Shown: positions 45,961 to 58,297, numbered from the stretch's first letter. The stretch: DNA of 64,000 nt from Oreohelix idahoensis (GCA_024509875.1 JAMPIV010006376.1:416001-480000), one strand, 5' to 3'. Numbers and translations are program-made. The notes: a model not told the origin generated them from the letters alone.

Positions 45961-46410
45961 GCCAATCTTTCTTGTTACGTGCTAGGCCAATCTTTCTTGT
46001 TACGTGTTAGGCCAATCTTTCTTGTTACGTGCTAGGCCAATCTTTCTTGTTACGTGCTAGGCCAATCTTTCTTGTTACGTGCTAGGCCAATCTTTCTTGT
46101 TACGTGCTAGGCCAATCTTTCTTGTTACGTGCTAGGCCAATCTTTCTTGTTACATGCTAAGCCAATCTTTCTTGTTACGTACTAGGCCAACCTTTCTTGT
46201 TACGTGCTAGGCCAATCTTTCTTGTTACGTGCTAGGCTAATCTTTCTTGTTACGTGCTAGGCCAATCTTTCTTGTTACGTGCTAGGCCAATCTCTCTTGT
46301 TACGTGCTAGGCCAATCTTTCTTGTTACGTGCTAGGCTAACCTTTCTTGTTACGTGCTAGGCCAATCTTTTGTGTTACGTGCTAGGCCAATCTTTCTTGT
46401 TACGTGCTAT
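45961..46410. repeat. 25-bp minisatellite, 18 copies
   Basis: The unit GCCAATCTTTCTTGTTACGT plus GCTAG has an exact 25-bp period and few substitutions. On the minus strand the unit encodes the ARNKKDW part of the RTE C-terminus, so the array arose inside the LINE. Confidence 0.93.
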
Positions 46411-46663
46411 TCGTCCAATCTCTTCGCATGTCTTATCTAACTCTCCCACGTCTGCTTCTAATGTCCTCCGACTTTCAGTTTCTTTTTCCTGGAGATTCCA
46501 GAACAATGATTCTCTTGTAATGATGCCAGCGGTTTTTTTTTCATAGCGTATACTATCCAATGTATACTATCCAATGTAGATTATCCAATGACAATCATCT
46601 ACTCCTCACGTCTTGTTCCAGTGGTATTTCATTTTGAGTCATCAGTTACACATTGTGAAAATG

Positions 46664-46763
46664 ATGAGGAGAACGTGGAAAGAACTTGAGATGATGGCAC
46701 GTAACAGGAGGACTTGGCATGTGTTTGTTGAAGGTCTATGCTCCTTTGGGAGTGGAGGGTTAT
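46664..46763 (+). mobile_element. 5'-truncated RTE 3' end with target duplication
   Basis: About 100 bp: TWKELEMMARNRRTWHVFVE, then GLCSFGSGG, ending in an (ATG)n tail. It is flanked by AGTTACACATT (left) and AGTTCCACATT (right), one mismatch in 11. It is inserted in the minus-strand RTE copy. The empty target survives intact in the related fragment near 44,505. Confidence 0.8.
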
Positions 46764-46929
46764 GATGATGATGAGTTCCACATTAGTGATCTTGTCATAC
46801 CACTTCAGTCCCTATATTCTACGCCAGCTCCCATTTAAGAAAGTCTGTACCTTTTCTTGATCACGGCTTAGCTTCTTTTTTTCCCCCTGAAATGTTTCCT
46901 TTCTAGTCGCAAGGTAAGTTCCTTGTGTG

Positions 46930-47585
46930 GTCACTTTGCTCTAAAGAACTTGTTCGCTACGGAATGGTCCAAATTTCACAGTTGGTGAACGTTACTGTCA
47001 TCCGCAAATAAGTGAGCTCTGTCAACTGAAGTATAGTGACAAAACCTAAACCCCTGAACTGCAAGGAGATCAAAGAGGAGAACAAGAAGAAGTTTAATAG
47101 TAATCGTCAGCGTCTTCGCATATCTTCATTACACCCCCCCCCCCCCCCCACCCATGTCTGTATGTAAAACCCTACTAGCAGCTAGTACGGTGAAGTCCTA
47201 AAAAGGGCTAGAACCAAAAAGGACTGCTAGCTCTGGCCGCATTGATAAATACTAGTCCCTGAAAAGGACTAACATTATATACCTTCTGAAATGATTAAGC
47301 CCTGAAAAGGACGTGTCCTGGTAAGGACTCTAGCTACGCCAACGCTTACTTCCTCAGATGAGCATCGTTTTATCTGGCCTCTTCATACGTACATTGAAGC
47401 ATTCTTGAATGAGGACGAAACAGTGTGTGATCTCGTGAGGGGTGTATTGTAGAGACCAAAGCTAAGCCATATTTAAAATTTACTCACGAGCTCTTCAATA
47501 CAGCCCATCTACTTTTCTCAGGGTGGTCACTATGCTCTAAAGATGTTATTCGCTAGAAAGGTCAAAATTTCACAGTTGGTGAAGC
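46930..47585. repeat. Diverged 65-bp direct repeat
   Basis: GGTCACT-TGCTCTAAAGA...AATTTCACAGTTGGTGAA occurs at about 46,928-46,990 and again at about 47,521-47,585. Between them is a C17 run at about 47,133-47,149 and several CTGAAAAGGAC-like motifs at 47,180-47,330. No gene seen. Confidence 0.65.
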
Positions 47586-47769
47586 TGGCGGACCAGTGTA
47601 CCAAAACTGACAATTACAAATTAACTATAGCAATTCATCAAAAGCCATGCCGATTTAAAACTTCGAGTAAGGGAAATATAAGGGAGGCGACAATTCACAA
47701 TGTTTCCCGAGATCCTGCTCATCTGCTAATGACCGTTCTTGATAGCTGTTGATTTGGTTGTGTATTGCT

Positions 47770-47935
47770 GCTTGTGTTACCGGGCCCTAAAGAAGAGCAA
47801 TGAATATTAACACTGTGCGATACAAGGCATGTCGTTCAAGGAGAATAAAGAGGGTTGGGCATGGGGCCGGCGTGCCCATCCTGGAGAAATGTGAAGTAAA
47901 AATTTAAAAGAAAACCTCAACAACATAAGCAAACC
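47770..47935 (+). mobile_element. 5' end fragment of the RTE family
   Basis: Matches 24,010-24,140 (GTGTTACCG, then GAGGGTTGGGCATGG, then CCCATCCTG) up to the region before the ORF start. Nothing of the coding part follows. Confidence 0.6.
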
Positions 47936-50501
47936 TGCTGCTGATTGTCTTCCTTGATCTACCGTAGTGGTCCACGACTGGCCCGACAGCGGAGTAAAAT
48001 GATGAGGTTTCCAAAGGCAGCAAACGTCGCTTACGATTACTATTGGTGGTAATGTAAATAGGAGGATGTTGCTCCTATTTCAGGGAGGTTCACAAGGGTT
48101 TCTAGGATGGCATGTACAACAGCTGTGTTTACTAATTTTATTGTTAACTTTGTATCCCCCGCCCACTTCTGTGAGATAGATATTTGACTCGTATTTATTG
48201 AGCACCCCAGCTGAAGGGAATGTGGCAAATTATTATTAATATATTAGCTCTGTATATATGTATTTTGACTAAAAGGTGAGTCATACGGGAGCAACCATCA
48301 TTTTCAATCAACCGAGTTATGTATAAACAGAATATTTATTTATGAAATATAATTGACACAGGGTTAAAATTGGAAAACTGTTAACTTTAGAAGCAGTTAA
48401 ATAACTGGTGTATATGATCATACAAAAAGTAGTTATTTTCTTCACTGGATGAATTGAAATTTGGTGTGATAATGTTTGGGAGACCAGTATCTGTGTCGAT
48501 TACGTCCACTTATTTGTTCAGTTTCAGCGAAAGGTTGTTGCAATAGTCTGGTGTAGTTGATTCTGGTTCACATTGACTCTTGACTCTTTAATCTCTCTTC
48601 ATGAGTCGAATGGCTTTTAGGAGCAAGTTCGTTGTGTTGTAAGAGTACGTCCCACAAATTTGTCGCCGCTTTGAGTGTCCTCTAGACCCGTCTCTTAGAA
48701 GAAGTGTCCAGAGCTGTGTACTTAGTAACAAGTACCAGAAACCGAGAGAAAGATAAAAATCGATTATCTCCTGTCTTCTGTTTCCTGATGTAAACATCAT
48801 GCAACCTTCACTTTCCTCTACCATTTCATCTTCTTCTGAATTTTCCCGATGCCCATCTGCACAAAATCTCAAACCCTTGAGTCAAATGAAAGTGGGTTTG
48901 GAGAGAAGAAGAATGCAAATGAATAATAATTATACATACATCAATCTAAAATAGAATGTTGACTTCAGACATATACATTATGATATCGCCATCATCATCC
49001 TCTTTCTGCCCTACGGAGCATGAGGCTACAGCTGTTGTTGGTCCCTTACGAGGAAACCCGCACGAAGCATTCACCAGCTCTTGCAGTGATGCTTTATGCA
49101 GCTATCTATTTTACATGATGAGGCTGCCAACTTCATACACAACTTTACAGTAATAAGCATTGCCTACACGAAATTTTACTTTCGCTGGTTTATTTTTGCT
49201 GAAACCAATCACAAGTTAGGCTAGTTTATTTTTCAATTTGAAGCTAATCACCGTTTAAGAAGTCTTATTTGAGTAAATTTTCCACCTACCTATCATTAGA
49301 ACTATTGGCATGACCATATATGGTAATGTAACTAATTGGTACCCTTACCGGAAAGAATTATGTCACATCTTCTACCCTAATACTTCAATTTTGCTGTAAT
49401 CAAGACAAACGTGGGAGTGGCATTTTTCTGCAAGTCATGCCCGCAAAATTAAACATTAGTTATCTTTTAAGTGACCATCTTAGCTAATCCGACAACATTT
49501 GTCCGTTGCTTTTTCACTGAGAGGAAGCAACTATGTAATACGAATGTCTGGGTCAGACAATTGAACTGCTGATAACAATACACCTTCTAATGTCTGACAA
49601 TGTTGTTTTTAATCCGTGATCTTATAATTCAACGCCTGGCTAAGCGCTCTTTCTACGATTAAAAAGATGAACAGGTCAGGAGTGGTTCGCAGGCGTTATA
49701 TTAGAGGAATCTCCCTCCTACAAACAAGTAATTTCTGGCAAAAGTACTTACGTAGAGAAGTCTAGCAAGAAGATGGACGGAAAATGAATCAGACGAATGA
49801 CGTTCTGTGACAAAACCGATGGAAGAGTCTCTATCAACCACATATCTGTGGAACAAGAGGTATGGAAAATACGCTTGTCTGGACAGTTAAAAAAAAAATA
49901 GTATGTAAATAACAGGGCTGCTATTAAACTGGTAACGGATGTAATATATATTTTTTTCTTTAATGGTATGGAATCTGTTTTACAAATTGGCGGCACACAG
50001 AAAACATGGGCCGTTTCGGGGCGCACCCTTCGTCAGCCACAGTTACAACCAGGCAACAATGACAACAAATATAGACAGGACTAGAGAAAAAGACTACAGA
50101 CACTACCAACACGTAAAAGGGTGAGAAAGGGAGATTAGGTGAGCGATACAGATATAAAAATAAACAACACAGGTAATGCAAGAAAAAAAAGGACAACAAA
50201 TAAGCACGTAAAAATACTAAACCAGAGAGAGAAAGATATAGCAATACAAAGAAATTCAACAAACAACGAAATTCAAAAGCAGAAAACAAAATGAGAGAAA
50301 CAGTTGACAGAATTAGAAGGTAGTCCTTGATCTATAATCTACAGGATAAGAGCGATAGAAGCAGATCTAAAAATACATAGAAGAGAACTAGAGGTCAAGC
50401 AGGAAAGAGATAATGAAGTCGTGGATAGATCTTTACCGTTTTGCACAGGACAGGAAAATGTGAGGTGAAATTCTTGAGATGATCAACACTTCTTGCGGAA
50501 C
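47936..50501. other. No gene recognised
   Basis: Several short ORFs occur, e.g. 48,588-48,872 minus and 49,960-50,289 minus, with no family features. A CTGACGA...GAAAC motif on the minus strand near 50,010-50,036 is discussed under rejected items. Confidence 0.3.
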
Positions 50502-50647
50502 TTAACTCTTTGACTCCGCAATTATTTTCCATCCTGTGCCTTAATTTTAATTCGTATTAGACCAAAAACAACGCTCTGAGAGTTGTTTTGGCCCGGGTGT
50601 CAAATCTGACCAACGCTCTGAGCGTTGTTCCGGAGTCAAAGAGTTAA
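50502..50647. mobile_element. piggyBac-like MITE, 146 bp
   Basis: Perfect 17-bp terminal inverted repeats TTAACTCTTTGACTCCG, with TTAA at both extreme ends (50,502-50,505 and 50,644-50,647), the target site typical of piggyBac transposons. The interior has related palindromes around AACGCTCTGAG(A/C)GTTGTT. It has no coding capacity. It abuts the 45-bp satellite directly. Confidence 0.8.
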
Positions 50648-50649
50648 AG

Positions 50650-52397
50650 GTAATAATGAGGGTTCTTTATTATCATTACTAACGTTAAATTTCTTATGTT
50701 CTGTGTGTTCTTTATTATCATTACTAACGTTAAATTTCTTATGTTCTGTGTGTTCTTTATTATTATTACTAGCGTTAAAATTCTTATGTTCTGTGTGTTC
50801 TTTATTATTATTACTAGCGTTAAAATTCTTATGTTCTGTGTGATCTTTATTATCATTACTAACGTTAAATTTCTTATGTTCTGTGTGTTCTTTATTATTA
50901 TTACTAGCGTTAAAATTCTTATGTTCTGTGTGTTCTTTATTATTATTACTAGCGTTAAAATTCTTATGTTCTGTGTGTTCTTTATTATTATTACTAGCGT
51001 TAAAATTCTTATGTTCTGTGTGTTCTTTATTATTATTACTAGCGTTAAAATTCTTATGTTCTGTGTGTTCTTTATTATCATTACTAACGTTAAATTTCTT
51101 ATGTTCTGTGTGTTCTTTATTATTATTACTAGCGTTAAAATTCTTATGTTCTGTGTGTTCTTTATTATCATTACTAACGTTAAATTTCTTATGTTCTGTG
51201 TGTTCTTTATTATTATTACTAGCGTTAAAATTTTATGTTCTGTGTGTTCTTTATTATCATTACTAACGTTAAAATTCTTATGTTCTGTGTGTTCTTTATT
51301 ATTATTACTAGCGTTAAAATTCTTATGTTCTGTGTGTTCTTTATTATCATTACTAACGTTAAATTTCTTATGTTCTGTGTGTTCTTTATTATTATTACTA
51401 GCGTTAAAATTCTTATGTTCTGTGTGTTCTTTATTATCATTACTAACGTTAAATTTCTTATGTTCTGTGTGTTCTTTATTATTATTACTAGCGTTAAAAT
51501 TCTTATGTTCTGTGTGTTCTTTATTATCATTACTAACGTTAAATTTCTTATGTTCTGTGTGTTCTTTATTATTATTACTAGCGTTAAAATTCTTATGTTC
51601 TGTGTGTTCTTTATTATCATTACTAACGTTAAATTTCTTATGTTCTGTGTGTTCTTTATTATTATTACTAGCGTTAAAATTCTTATGTTCTGTGTGATCT
51701 TTATTATCATTACTAACGTTAAATTTCTTATGTTCTGTGTGTTCTTTATTATTATTACTAGCGTTAAAATTCTTATGTTCTGTGTGATCTTTATTATTAT
51801 TATTAGCGTTAAATTTCTTATGTTCTGTGTGATCTTTATTATCATTACTAACGTTAAAATTCTTATGTTCTGTGTGTTCTTTATTATTATTACTAGCGTT
51901 AAAATTCTTATGTTCTGTGTGATCTTTATTATCATTACTAACGTTAAATTTCTTATGTTCTGTGTGTTCTTTATTATTATTACTAGCGTTAAAATTCTTA
52001 TGTTCTGTGTGATCTTTATTATTATTACTAGCGTTAAATTTCTTATGTTCTGTGTGATCTTTATTATCATTACTAACGTTAAATTTCTTATGTTCTGTGT
52101 GTTCTTTATTATTATTACTAGCGTTAAAATTCTTATGTTCTGTGTGATCTTTATTATTATTACTAGCGTTAAATTTCTTATGTTCTGTGTGATCTTTATT
52201 ATCATTACTAGCGTTAAAATTCTTATGTTCTGTGTCTTCTTTATTATTATTACTAGCATTAAAATTCTTATGTTCTGTGTGATCTTTATTATCATTACTA
52301 GCGTTAAAATTCTTATGTTCTGTGTTCTTTATAATCATTACCAGAGTTAATATTCTTATGTTCTGTGTGTTCTTTATTATTATTACTTGCGTTAATC
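50650..52397. repeat. 45-bp satellite, about 38 copies, partly dimeric
   Basis: The 45-bp unit begins ATGTTCTGTGTGTTCTTTAT. Two main variants, TAACGTTAAATTTC and TAGCGTTAAAATTC, alternate over much of 51,061-52,000, giving a 90-bp higher-order unit. Long ORFs on both strands (up to 564 codons) are by-products of a stop-free unit divisible by three. The same family forms the blocks at 55,640-55,702 and 59,247-59,655. Confidence 0.93.
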
Positions 52398-52760
52398 ATC
52401 ATCATCATGTGACGTATTCTCTCTAGAACTTTGTCTCCATTACGGCTGCTCTGAACGCATCACGATTTTGGGCAAGTCGACCTGCGTCTTCCAAAGACAT
52501 GTTCAGACTCTCTGTGATCTCCTGGATCCACTGTCGTCTAGGTCGTCCCCTTCCCCTTTTTCCAGGGACTATGCCTTCAATTACCAATTTTTGCAGACTA
52601 TTATGTCTTTTTATGTGACCGAAGAATTTCAGCTTCCTTATTGCGATGGTATTTAGGTGCCAATTTTCCTCTACGTTTAGTGAGTGCAGTACTTCTCTGT
52701 TGGTCTTTTTTTCTGTCCAGGGTATTCTCAACATCCTTCTGTAGCATTTCATTTCGAATG
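52398..52760 (-). pseudogene. RTE-like polymerase C-terminus, 109 codons
   Basis: Open frame 52,423-52,752: CYRRMLRIPWTEKKTN at the N-side, then KLKFFGHIKRHNSLQKLV, GKRGRGRPRRQWIQEIT, and a RLAQNRDAFRAAVM end, the usual tail of animal RTE-type enzymes. On the minus strand the 3' tail is (ATG)n (CATCATCATCATG at 52,397 on plus). It is joined to the end of the satellite, as expected for a 5'-truncated insertion into the array. No upstream domains are present. Confidence 0.8.
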
Positions 52761-53606
52761 ATGTAATCTTTTTTGCAAATGATTTATTGGGTGTCTGTCG
52801 TGAATTATTCTAATCCCCATATATAAATTAAAACGTAAATGCAAAGCCTAACAAATAAATTTAATAAAAGGAAAGAAGAATGGTAAAGAACAGTGCTGTC
52901 ACAATGCCTGTACTCGAAATCCCCCTTGTTTTCTACTTCGTCGGCAAATTGTAACGCTTTCACGTTGATAGTAAAAGCCTACTGTGTCGCTGCACGCTTT
53001 CTTCAATGAAACGTGCACTGTATTTCTTGGAAAAACCTTGAGATACGCAAGCTGATCAATGACCTAAATTTAATATTTCATTCATTCCATTTTATACACG
53101 GCGTAACTAAAAGACAGATGGACTAAAGGATAGAGAGAAGGGAGAGGCAGAAAGCGGGGACACCTGCAACACTAAACACGCGTCGCGCGATACACAATTG
53201 CTGCCATCACGCGTGTAAGGCCACATGCACTAACTTTATTTCAAATCGACAGTGATAAAATTCACTACCCATACCAGAGTTAGGTTTTAAAATCCTGAAA
53301 AACGCTTATTGGGAATTATGACATTATACCGGTTTACGTTTGAAAACATGACAGTACCCAGACACCACATGGGGATTGAAGTGAACAGGAGGTGGTAGAA
53401 AATGCACATTTTGAACGCAGCCACCTAGCTCCCTTAAATTCGTATATTTGGGTTCCTTAGGGTTTGCTGACAAAGAATATGTAAAACGTTACGCAAATAG
53501 TCTAGGAATTACCAAGTTATGGCCAAAATAAAATAGTGGGGGTGCCTGACAGCATGAAATCATTTCTGCTCATACAATTTTTTTATAACGTGTTTGAAAA
53601 AACATT
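52761..53606. other. No recognised feature
   Basis: Non-coding. No repeat or gene recognised. Confidence 0.3.
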
Positions 53607-53862
53607 AATAACACATAAGGAAGGGAAACCCGAGGCCTGTAAACAGTAAATTAATATTAGACAAACATAAAGGTATGTTTTCAGGCACTCGTAAGAAATA
53701 AAGAAGTAGAACACTTGGACAACAGAAAAACAACAGACGTGAGTGGCTTACCCAGGGTAAGCCACTCACGTCTGTTGTTTTTCTGTTGTCCAAGTGTTCT
53801 ACTTCTTTATTTCTTACGAGTGCCTGAAAACATACCTTTATGTTTGTCTAATATTAATTTAT
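53607..53862. mobile_element. Head-to-head SINE palindrome with target duplication
   Basis: Two perfect inverted arms, 53,647-53,753 and 53,755-53,861 (107 bp each), around a single central base. Each arm is the body of the SINE at 44,925-45,080 without its tRNA head. TGAAAAAACATTA occurs on both sides (53,594-53,606 and 53,863-53,875), consistent with a 13-bp target duplication. About 40 extra bases of other origin lie between the left copy and the left arm. Confidence 0.8.
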
Positions 53863-53875
53863 TGAAAAAACATTA

Positions 53876-55639
53876 CGTTACGGAAATAGCCTACCATGTT
53901 AACTCCTATGTGATTGGAGCGCAACAAATGAAAGACTAAACACGATTGGTCGGACTATAAATACTATCTTGTGTTGTCAGGGGAAACGTGAGAAAGGGGT
54001 ACTTTTTTGAAAAGATGTGTAGACATGGTTTGATTGGGTAGAGCTACGAATATACTCAATTCAGAGCGTCCGTTCATTGCCACATCTTGTAATAAACCTA
54101 CTAAGAAACAGTACGTTGAGCACCAGTGTATATTTTTTATAAAATAAAGCCTGGGACATCGGCAGATCGGAGTTGTGCTATATTCATTGCCAGTCAACGA
54201 AACTGTTTATTATTATTTCCATGAATTGTGGTAAGCTTGAAATATTCAATATCTTTTAATGAAAATTGAATGTAAATTGATAATTTATGTCTGTATATAT
54301 GTGTGGGTCAGTAGCGAACATGATGTAAAGCCTATAGTGCTCCAGCCTGAACAGAAGGTGTCGGAGGAAAGTAAAACTGCATGGAATGGCCAAACAGTAC
54401 ACTGACACCTAGATTATTGACTAGAAAGAAATAATGCTGGAATTGCAGAGGCGTAGTAACCATTAGGGAGGGAAATACTGGTATAAAGTATTTCAGATGA
54501 AGCTGACAGTTGGCCTAACGCTCTGAACTCAATGTTTGTGATGTATTGTGCTCAGTGTAGAAATGGAGTATAAATTAGTTCTGACGTAGAAGGTACAACC
54601 TTCTTGTTTCAGGGACCGTGGTCTTAAAGTTATTGAGCAGCACCTGGTCAGAGCTTTGCTGAAGCCAGAGGTGGACAGCATACTCCTTGGTCCATATAGC
54701 AACCAGTGGGGTGGCTCCAGAACTCATTACAGTAATCGAGCAGAGGAGTCTTTTACTGCAGTCATCACGCAAGATAAGAGAGTGTGGCCATGGAGCTCAA
54801 CATTATGTACCCCCATCTTAAAATGACATTATAAACTAAAATTAAGAGGGGAATTTAATTGTTTTAATACCAGGAACTGAGAACATCTCCAATACTAGTT
54901 CCAATAGAAACAAACTATTGAAGTCATGATGACAAATACCAACAGAGCTTGAACAAAACAAAACCAGTATTACCTCATATTACCACTACACAACTGACAC
55001 ACATAGGATACCATTAATAATATATGTCACTACAAGAATCATATTAATAAATTCTGTACATATAACTTGTAATTAAAATTGATTGTGATTCCTGGTTCCC
55101 TTTGTATTTGAATCAGGACACATATACATTCATGACAGCACTGAATACATATTGTTATTTGAAAAGTTATCAGTGACTCCTTTAAGATATCCTCTTAGAG
55201 TGTTATATGTATGTGAGTGTCACAGTGTTGTCAAGTGTGGTGGAATAAATTAAATTGTTTATCTGTCTGTTGTTGTTATGACTTACACTTCATCATACAC
55301 ATACCCTAGACATATAACGTAGTCATCACACTATTCCAGAATAATTCTGACTGAGGTATACATATGTGGCAGTAAGTAAGGTTATCTATAATACACTACT
55401 CTTATTAGATATAGATACCTTCACAGCTGATCTCAGTCAGTACAATAAGTCCCCTATAAATATTTATAACATCCCACTTTACCACAGTGTCCATGTCTCG
55501 CAGCTGTATGTTGCTACTGGGAATATACATGCTCTGATCAGTTGTAACTTTGTTTCTTTGCTTGTGCCTTGCCATAGGTTTTTCATCTGTATTAGTTTGT
55601 GTGAGGCAATTGCAAGTCTTCTTTTAATTTCTACAGCAA
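53876..55639. other. No recognised feature
   Basis: A/T-rich non-coding DNA. Short ORFs only. Confidence 0.3.
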
Positions 55640-55702
55640 TTGCGTTAATATTCTTTTGTTATGTGTGTTCTTTATTATCATTACTAGCGTTAATATTCTT
55701 AT
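55640..55702. repeat. 45-bp satellite, left part of second block
   Basis: About 1.4 units of the satellite (GTTATGTGTGTTCTTTATTA, then CATTACTAGCGTTAATATTC). It ends in AATATTCTTAT (55,692-55,702), which is duplicated at 59,247. Confidence 0.9.
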
Positions 55703-55787
55703 TTCTTCTTCTTCTTTCGTTCGCTGGAAATACATTGTCTATATCTGCAATGTAGTTTCTTATATAAACTTCACTGTCTTTTGTAGT

Positions 55788-56741
55788 TCATACAAAGGTC
55801 CGTATAGTTTTGCTTCCAGTTGTTTCTCTGGGAGAGTGGCTTTGCCTCAATATATCATATTCAGGGCAGTCTTGAAGTATGTGCTCCGCAGTCTGGGATG
55901 CCTGTCCACGTGTACACATGGCTGAATTGTCAATCTTGAATTTTGTATACATGTGGCTGCGGAGTCGGTTGTGTCCTGTTCTGAGGCGCAGAATGACAAT
56001 TTGTTCTGATCTGTTCATAGCTTGGTAGTCATCCTGTGTTGGTGTTGGTGGCTTTCTGATTGATTTGATCATCTTTGTCTTCTGATGGTACGTAACTGGT
56101 ACATCCGGTTGCTCGTCTGCAGCACCTTCTTTAGCCAGTCCGTCCGCTCTCTCGTTTCCTGGTACTCCACAATGAGACGGTATCCACTGCATGGCGACCC
56201 TTCGCTGGTTGCACAGTTCAGAAAGTAGGACTTGTATACCTGGCAATTTTCTGGACTGAAGTGCTTGGAGTGCTGATCTTGCATCTGTCAGGAATACTAC
56301 AGGCTGTGGACCGAGATTGGTGTTCAACAGTTTCTCAGTTGCCACCTTGATTGCCTGGATTTCTGCATCATAGTTGTTACAGAATTTCCCCGTTGGTACT
56401 CTGACCGTATCCCTAGTGTTGTTTGGGTATTCTATTTACACTCCTGCTCCTCCATTCTTTACTGCATTCTGTGCTGACCCATCCGTGTATACTCGGACCC
56501 AGAGGTCCTGTGGGTATTCATCATCCAGGAAACTGAGAGTGACTGTCCTACGTTGCACGCTGTTCTGTTCATCCCTGTCGAATATTCCTTTCACTTTTGT
56601 CTGGATGTGTACTGGTAGTCCAGGCTCCTCTCTCCAAGGGGTTTGTTCTGGCACAGACTTTAGGAGGCTGTTAACTTCAGGCAGGTCTGAGGTTTGTCTA
56701 CGAAATCGTTTTACCTGGTGGATAAAGCTGCTTCTTTTCAA
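55788..56741 (-). pseudogene. RNase H of the Nimb-type LINE
   Basis: A single frame with one in-frame TAA at 56,436-56,438, right after the first catalytic box. Visible boxes: VYTDGSAQ (Asp), DAEIQAI (Glu), LTDARSALQAL (Asp), and WIPSHCGVPGNERADGLAK (His/Asp). A C-terminal Cys/His segment (CTRGQASQTAEHIL) follows, common in I-group LINEs. RNase H would remove the RNA template after first-strand synthesis. Confidence 0.85.
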
Positions 56742-58297
56742 TCGTCCATTGCTAGGTTTTGGAATCTGTCCTTCATTGGATGGCTCGGCATACAGAGGAA
56801 CTTTTCTGCCTGTGTTAGCACTTTCGTGTCTCTGCGTTCTCTCAGTGCTTGTATCCTCCCCATTTTCTCCATCTCCACTATAGGCGTTGATTTCATTGCC
56901 CCCGTGATGACCCTAAGCACCTGGTTTTGCACCTTATCTAGCTCTTGTAATGTGGTGTTTGATGCTGGACACCACGCAGCTGACACACATTCCAGGTGTG
57001 GTCGTATGCTCTGCTGGTAAACTTTACTAAGTATTTTCCCGCTGGCTCCCCATGTGGTTCCACTTAGTTTTCTCAGGATGGCTAACTTCCTCCTTGCCTT
57101 TGTTGCTGCCTTGTTGATGTGCTGCTTCCATGTCAGCCTATCATCGAATGTAACTCCGAGATAGGTGGGTTGTTTATTTTCTCTCAACAGCTCTTCGTTT
57201 ATCTTGATGACACCAGCTTTTTGTTTGGGAGAGAGGGTGAAGAGCGTGGTGCTGCACTTGTCTGTGTTGATGCTGACACACCATCTATTTGTCCATGAGG
57301 TTAAGGCATCTATAGCTCTTTGTAGCAGTTTGGTGGCCACTGTTGCATGCTCATCATTGCACCATATTACCAGGTCATCAGCGTACATTGCCACTTTCAT
57401 TCCATGTGGTAGTTCAGCAACCAGGTCGTTGAAGTAGACTAGGAAAAGTGTGGGGGACAGAACCCCTCCCTGGGGGACGCCATGACGCAGTAGAATTTTC
57501 TTACTCTTGAGGCCATCTAGTTGTACTCGGGCTCTTCTGTTATGCAGGTATGCTTTCACCCATTTGTACATCTTACCATTCACTCTACTATTTCTCAGTT
57601 TCTTCAGAAGTCCTTCTTTCCAAACCTTGTCAAATACTTTCCTTAGATCTATCCATGCTGCTAGTACTAGTTTCTTATCTTGGAACGCATCCTCAATCTC
57701 TTAGGAAAGATAAGTTGCCTGATCTTCGGTAGAGTAACACTGCCTAAAGCCCGCCTGCTGTGGTACAAGAAGGTTTTCACTTTCACGGTACCACTGTAGC
57801 CTGAGGTTGATGATACGTTCCATTGTTTTGCAGAGATAGCTTGTAAGGCTGATTGGTCTGTTGCTGGAGGCCGTGGAACTGTCTTTTCCTGGTTTTAGGA
57901 GTGGTATCATGATTGCTTCCCTCCTAGTCTGTGGAACTCTGCCCGAGTTCCAACAGATATTGAAGATCTGCAGCAGCTTTGTTTTTGCTGCGGTTCCCAA
58001 GTTCTTAATCATTTCATTGGACACTCCATCAACTCCTGGCGACTTTCTCATTTTCAATTTGGATATTGCAAGCTCCAGTTGTCTGAATGTGATTGGTGCC
58101 TCCATAACTTCAGGTATGGTTCCATGTCGTCCTGCGTATTGTTGTTTCTCACGAGTCTCCTGTTGCTGGTCTGGGCTAACTTCGATGTTGTTGTCTTTAG
58201 CAAAGGAGTCTGCAAAGTGATCAGCTGCATGTTTTCCCATGAGGATGTTTCCATTTTTGTACAGTGCAATCTTTGAGCTTCTCCCTGTACACCTCAT
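56738..58297 (-). pseudogene. Reverse transcriptase of the Nimb-type LINE
   Basis: One frame interrupted by a TAA at 57,701-57,703. N-side: KSPGVDGVSNEM and PLLKPGKDSS, then RPISLTSYLCKTMERI, then QQAGFRQ. After the stop come WIDLRKVFDKVW (motif A) and LRHGVPQGGVLSP, then catalytic YADD in MKVAMYADDLVIW, and the thumb. A frameshift near 56,740 separates it from the RNase H frame. The catalytic Asp residues are present, but the protein would be truncated. Confidence 0.85.

Larger units (their letters stand above)
45935..46800 (-). mobile_element. RTE 3' region, expanded and itself interrupted
   Basis: Minus strand. LKWYDKITNVEL lies near 46,795-46,765, and ITRESLFWNLQEKE near 46,530-46,490. 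Then RRTLEADVGELDKTCEEIGR and ARNKKDW lead into an 18-copy 25-bp array, and the tail resumes near 45,955. A short RTE 3' end in the opposite direction sits at 46,664-46,763 with a target duplication. Confidence 0.8.

Noticed and set aside
50005..50045. Hammerhead-ribozyme-like core on the minus strand (CTGACGA ... GAAAC), and a weaker one at 15,055-15,110
   Set aside because: The base 5' of the expected cleavage site is C where the fold needs U, stem I is at most three pairs, and the second motif lacks GAAA. A covariance-model search could overturn this.
50644..52338. Open frames up to 564 codons on both strands through the 45-bp satellite
   Set aside because: Unit length divisible by three and no stops in several frames; the peptides simply repeat the unit, and no start context or non-repeat part supports a gene.
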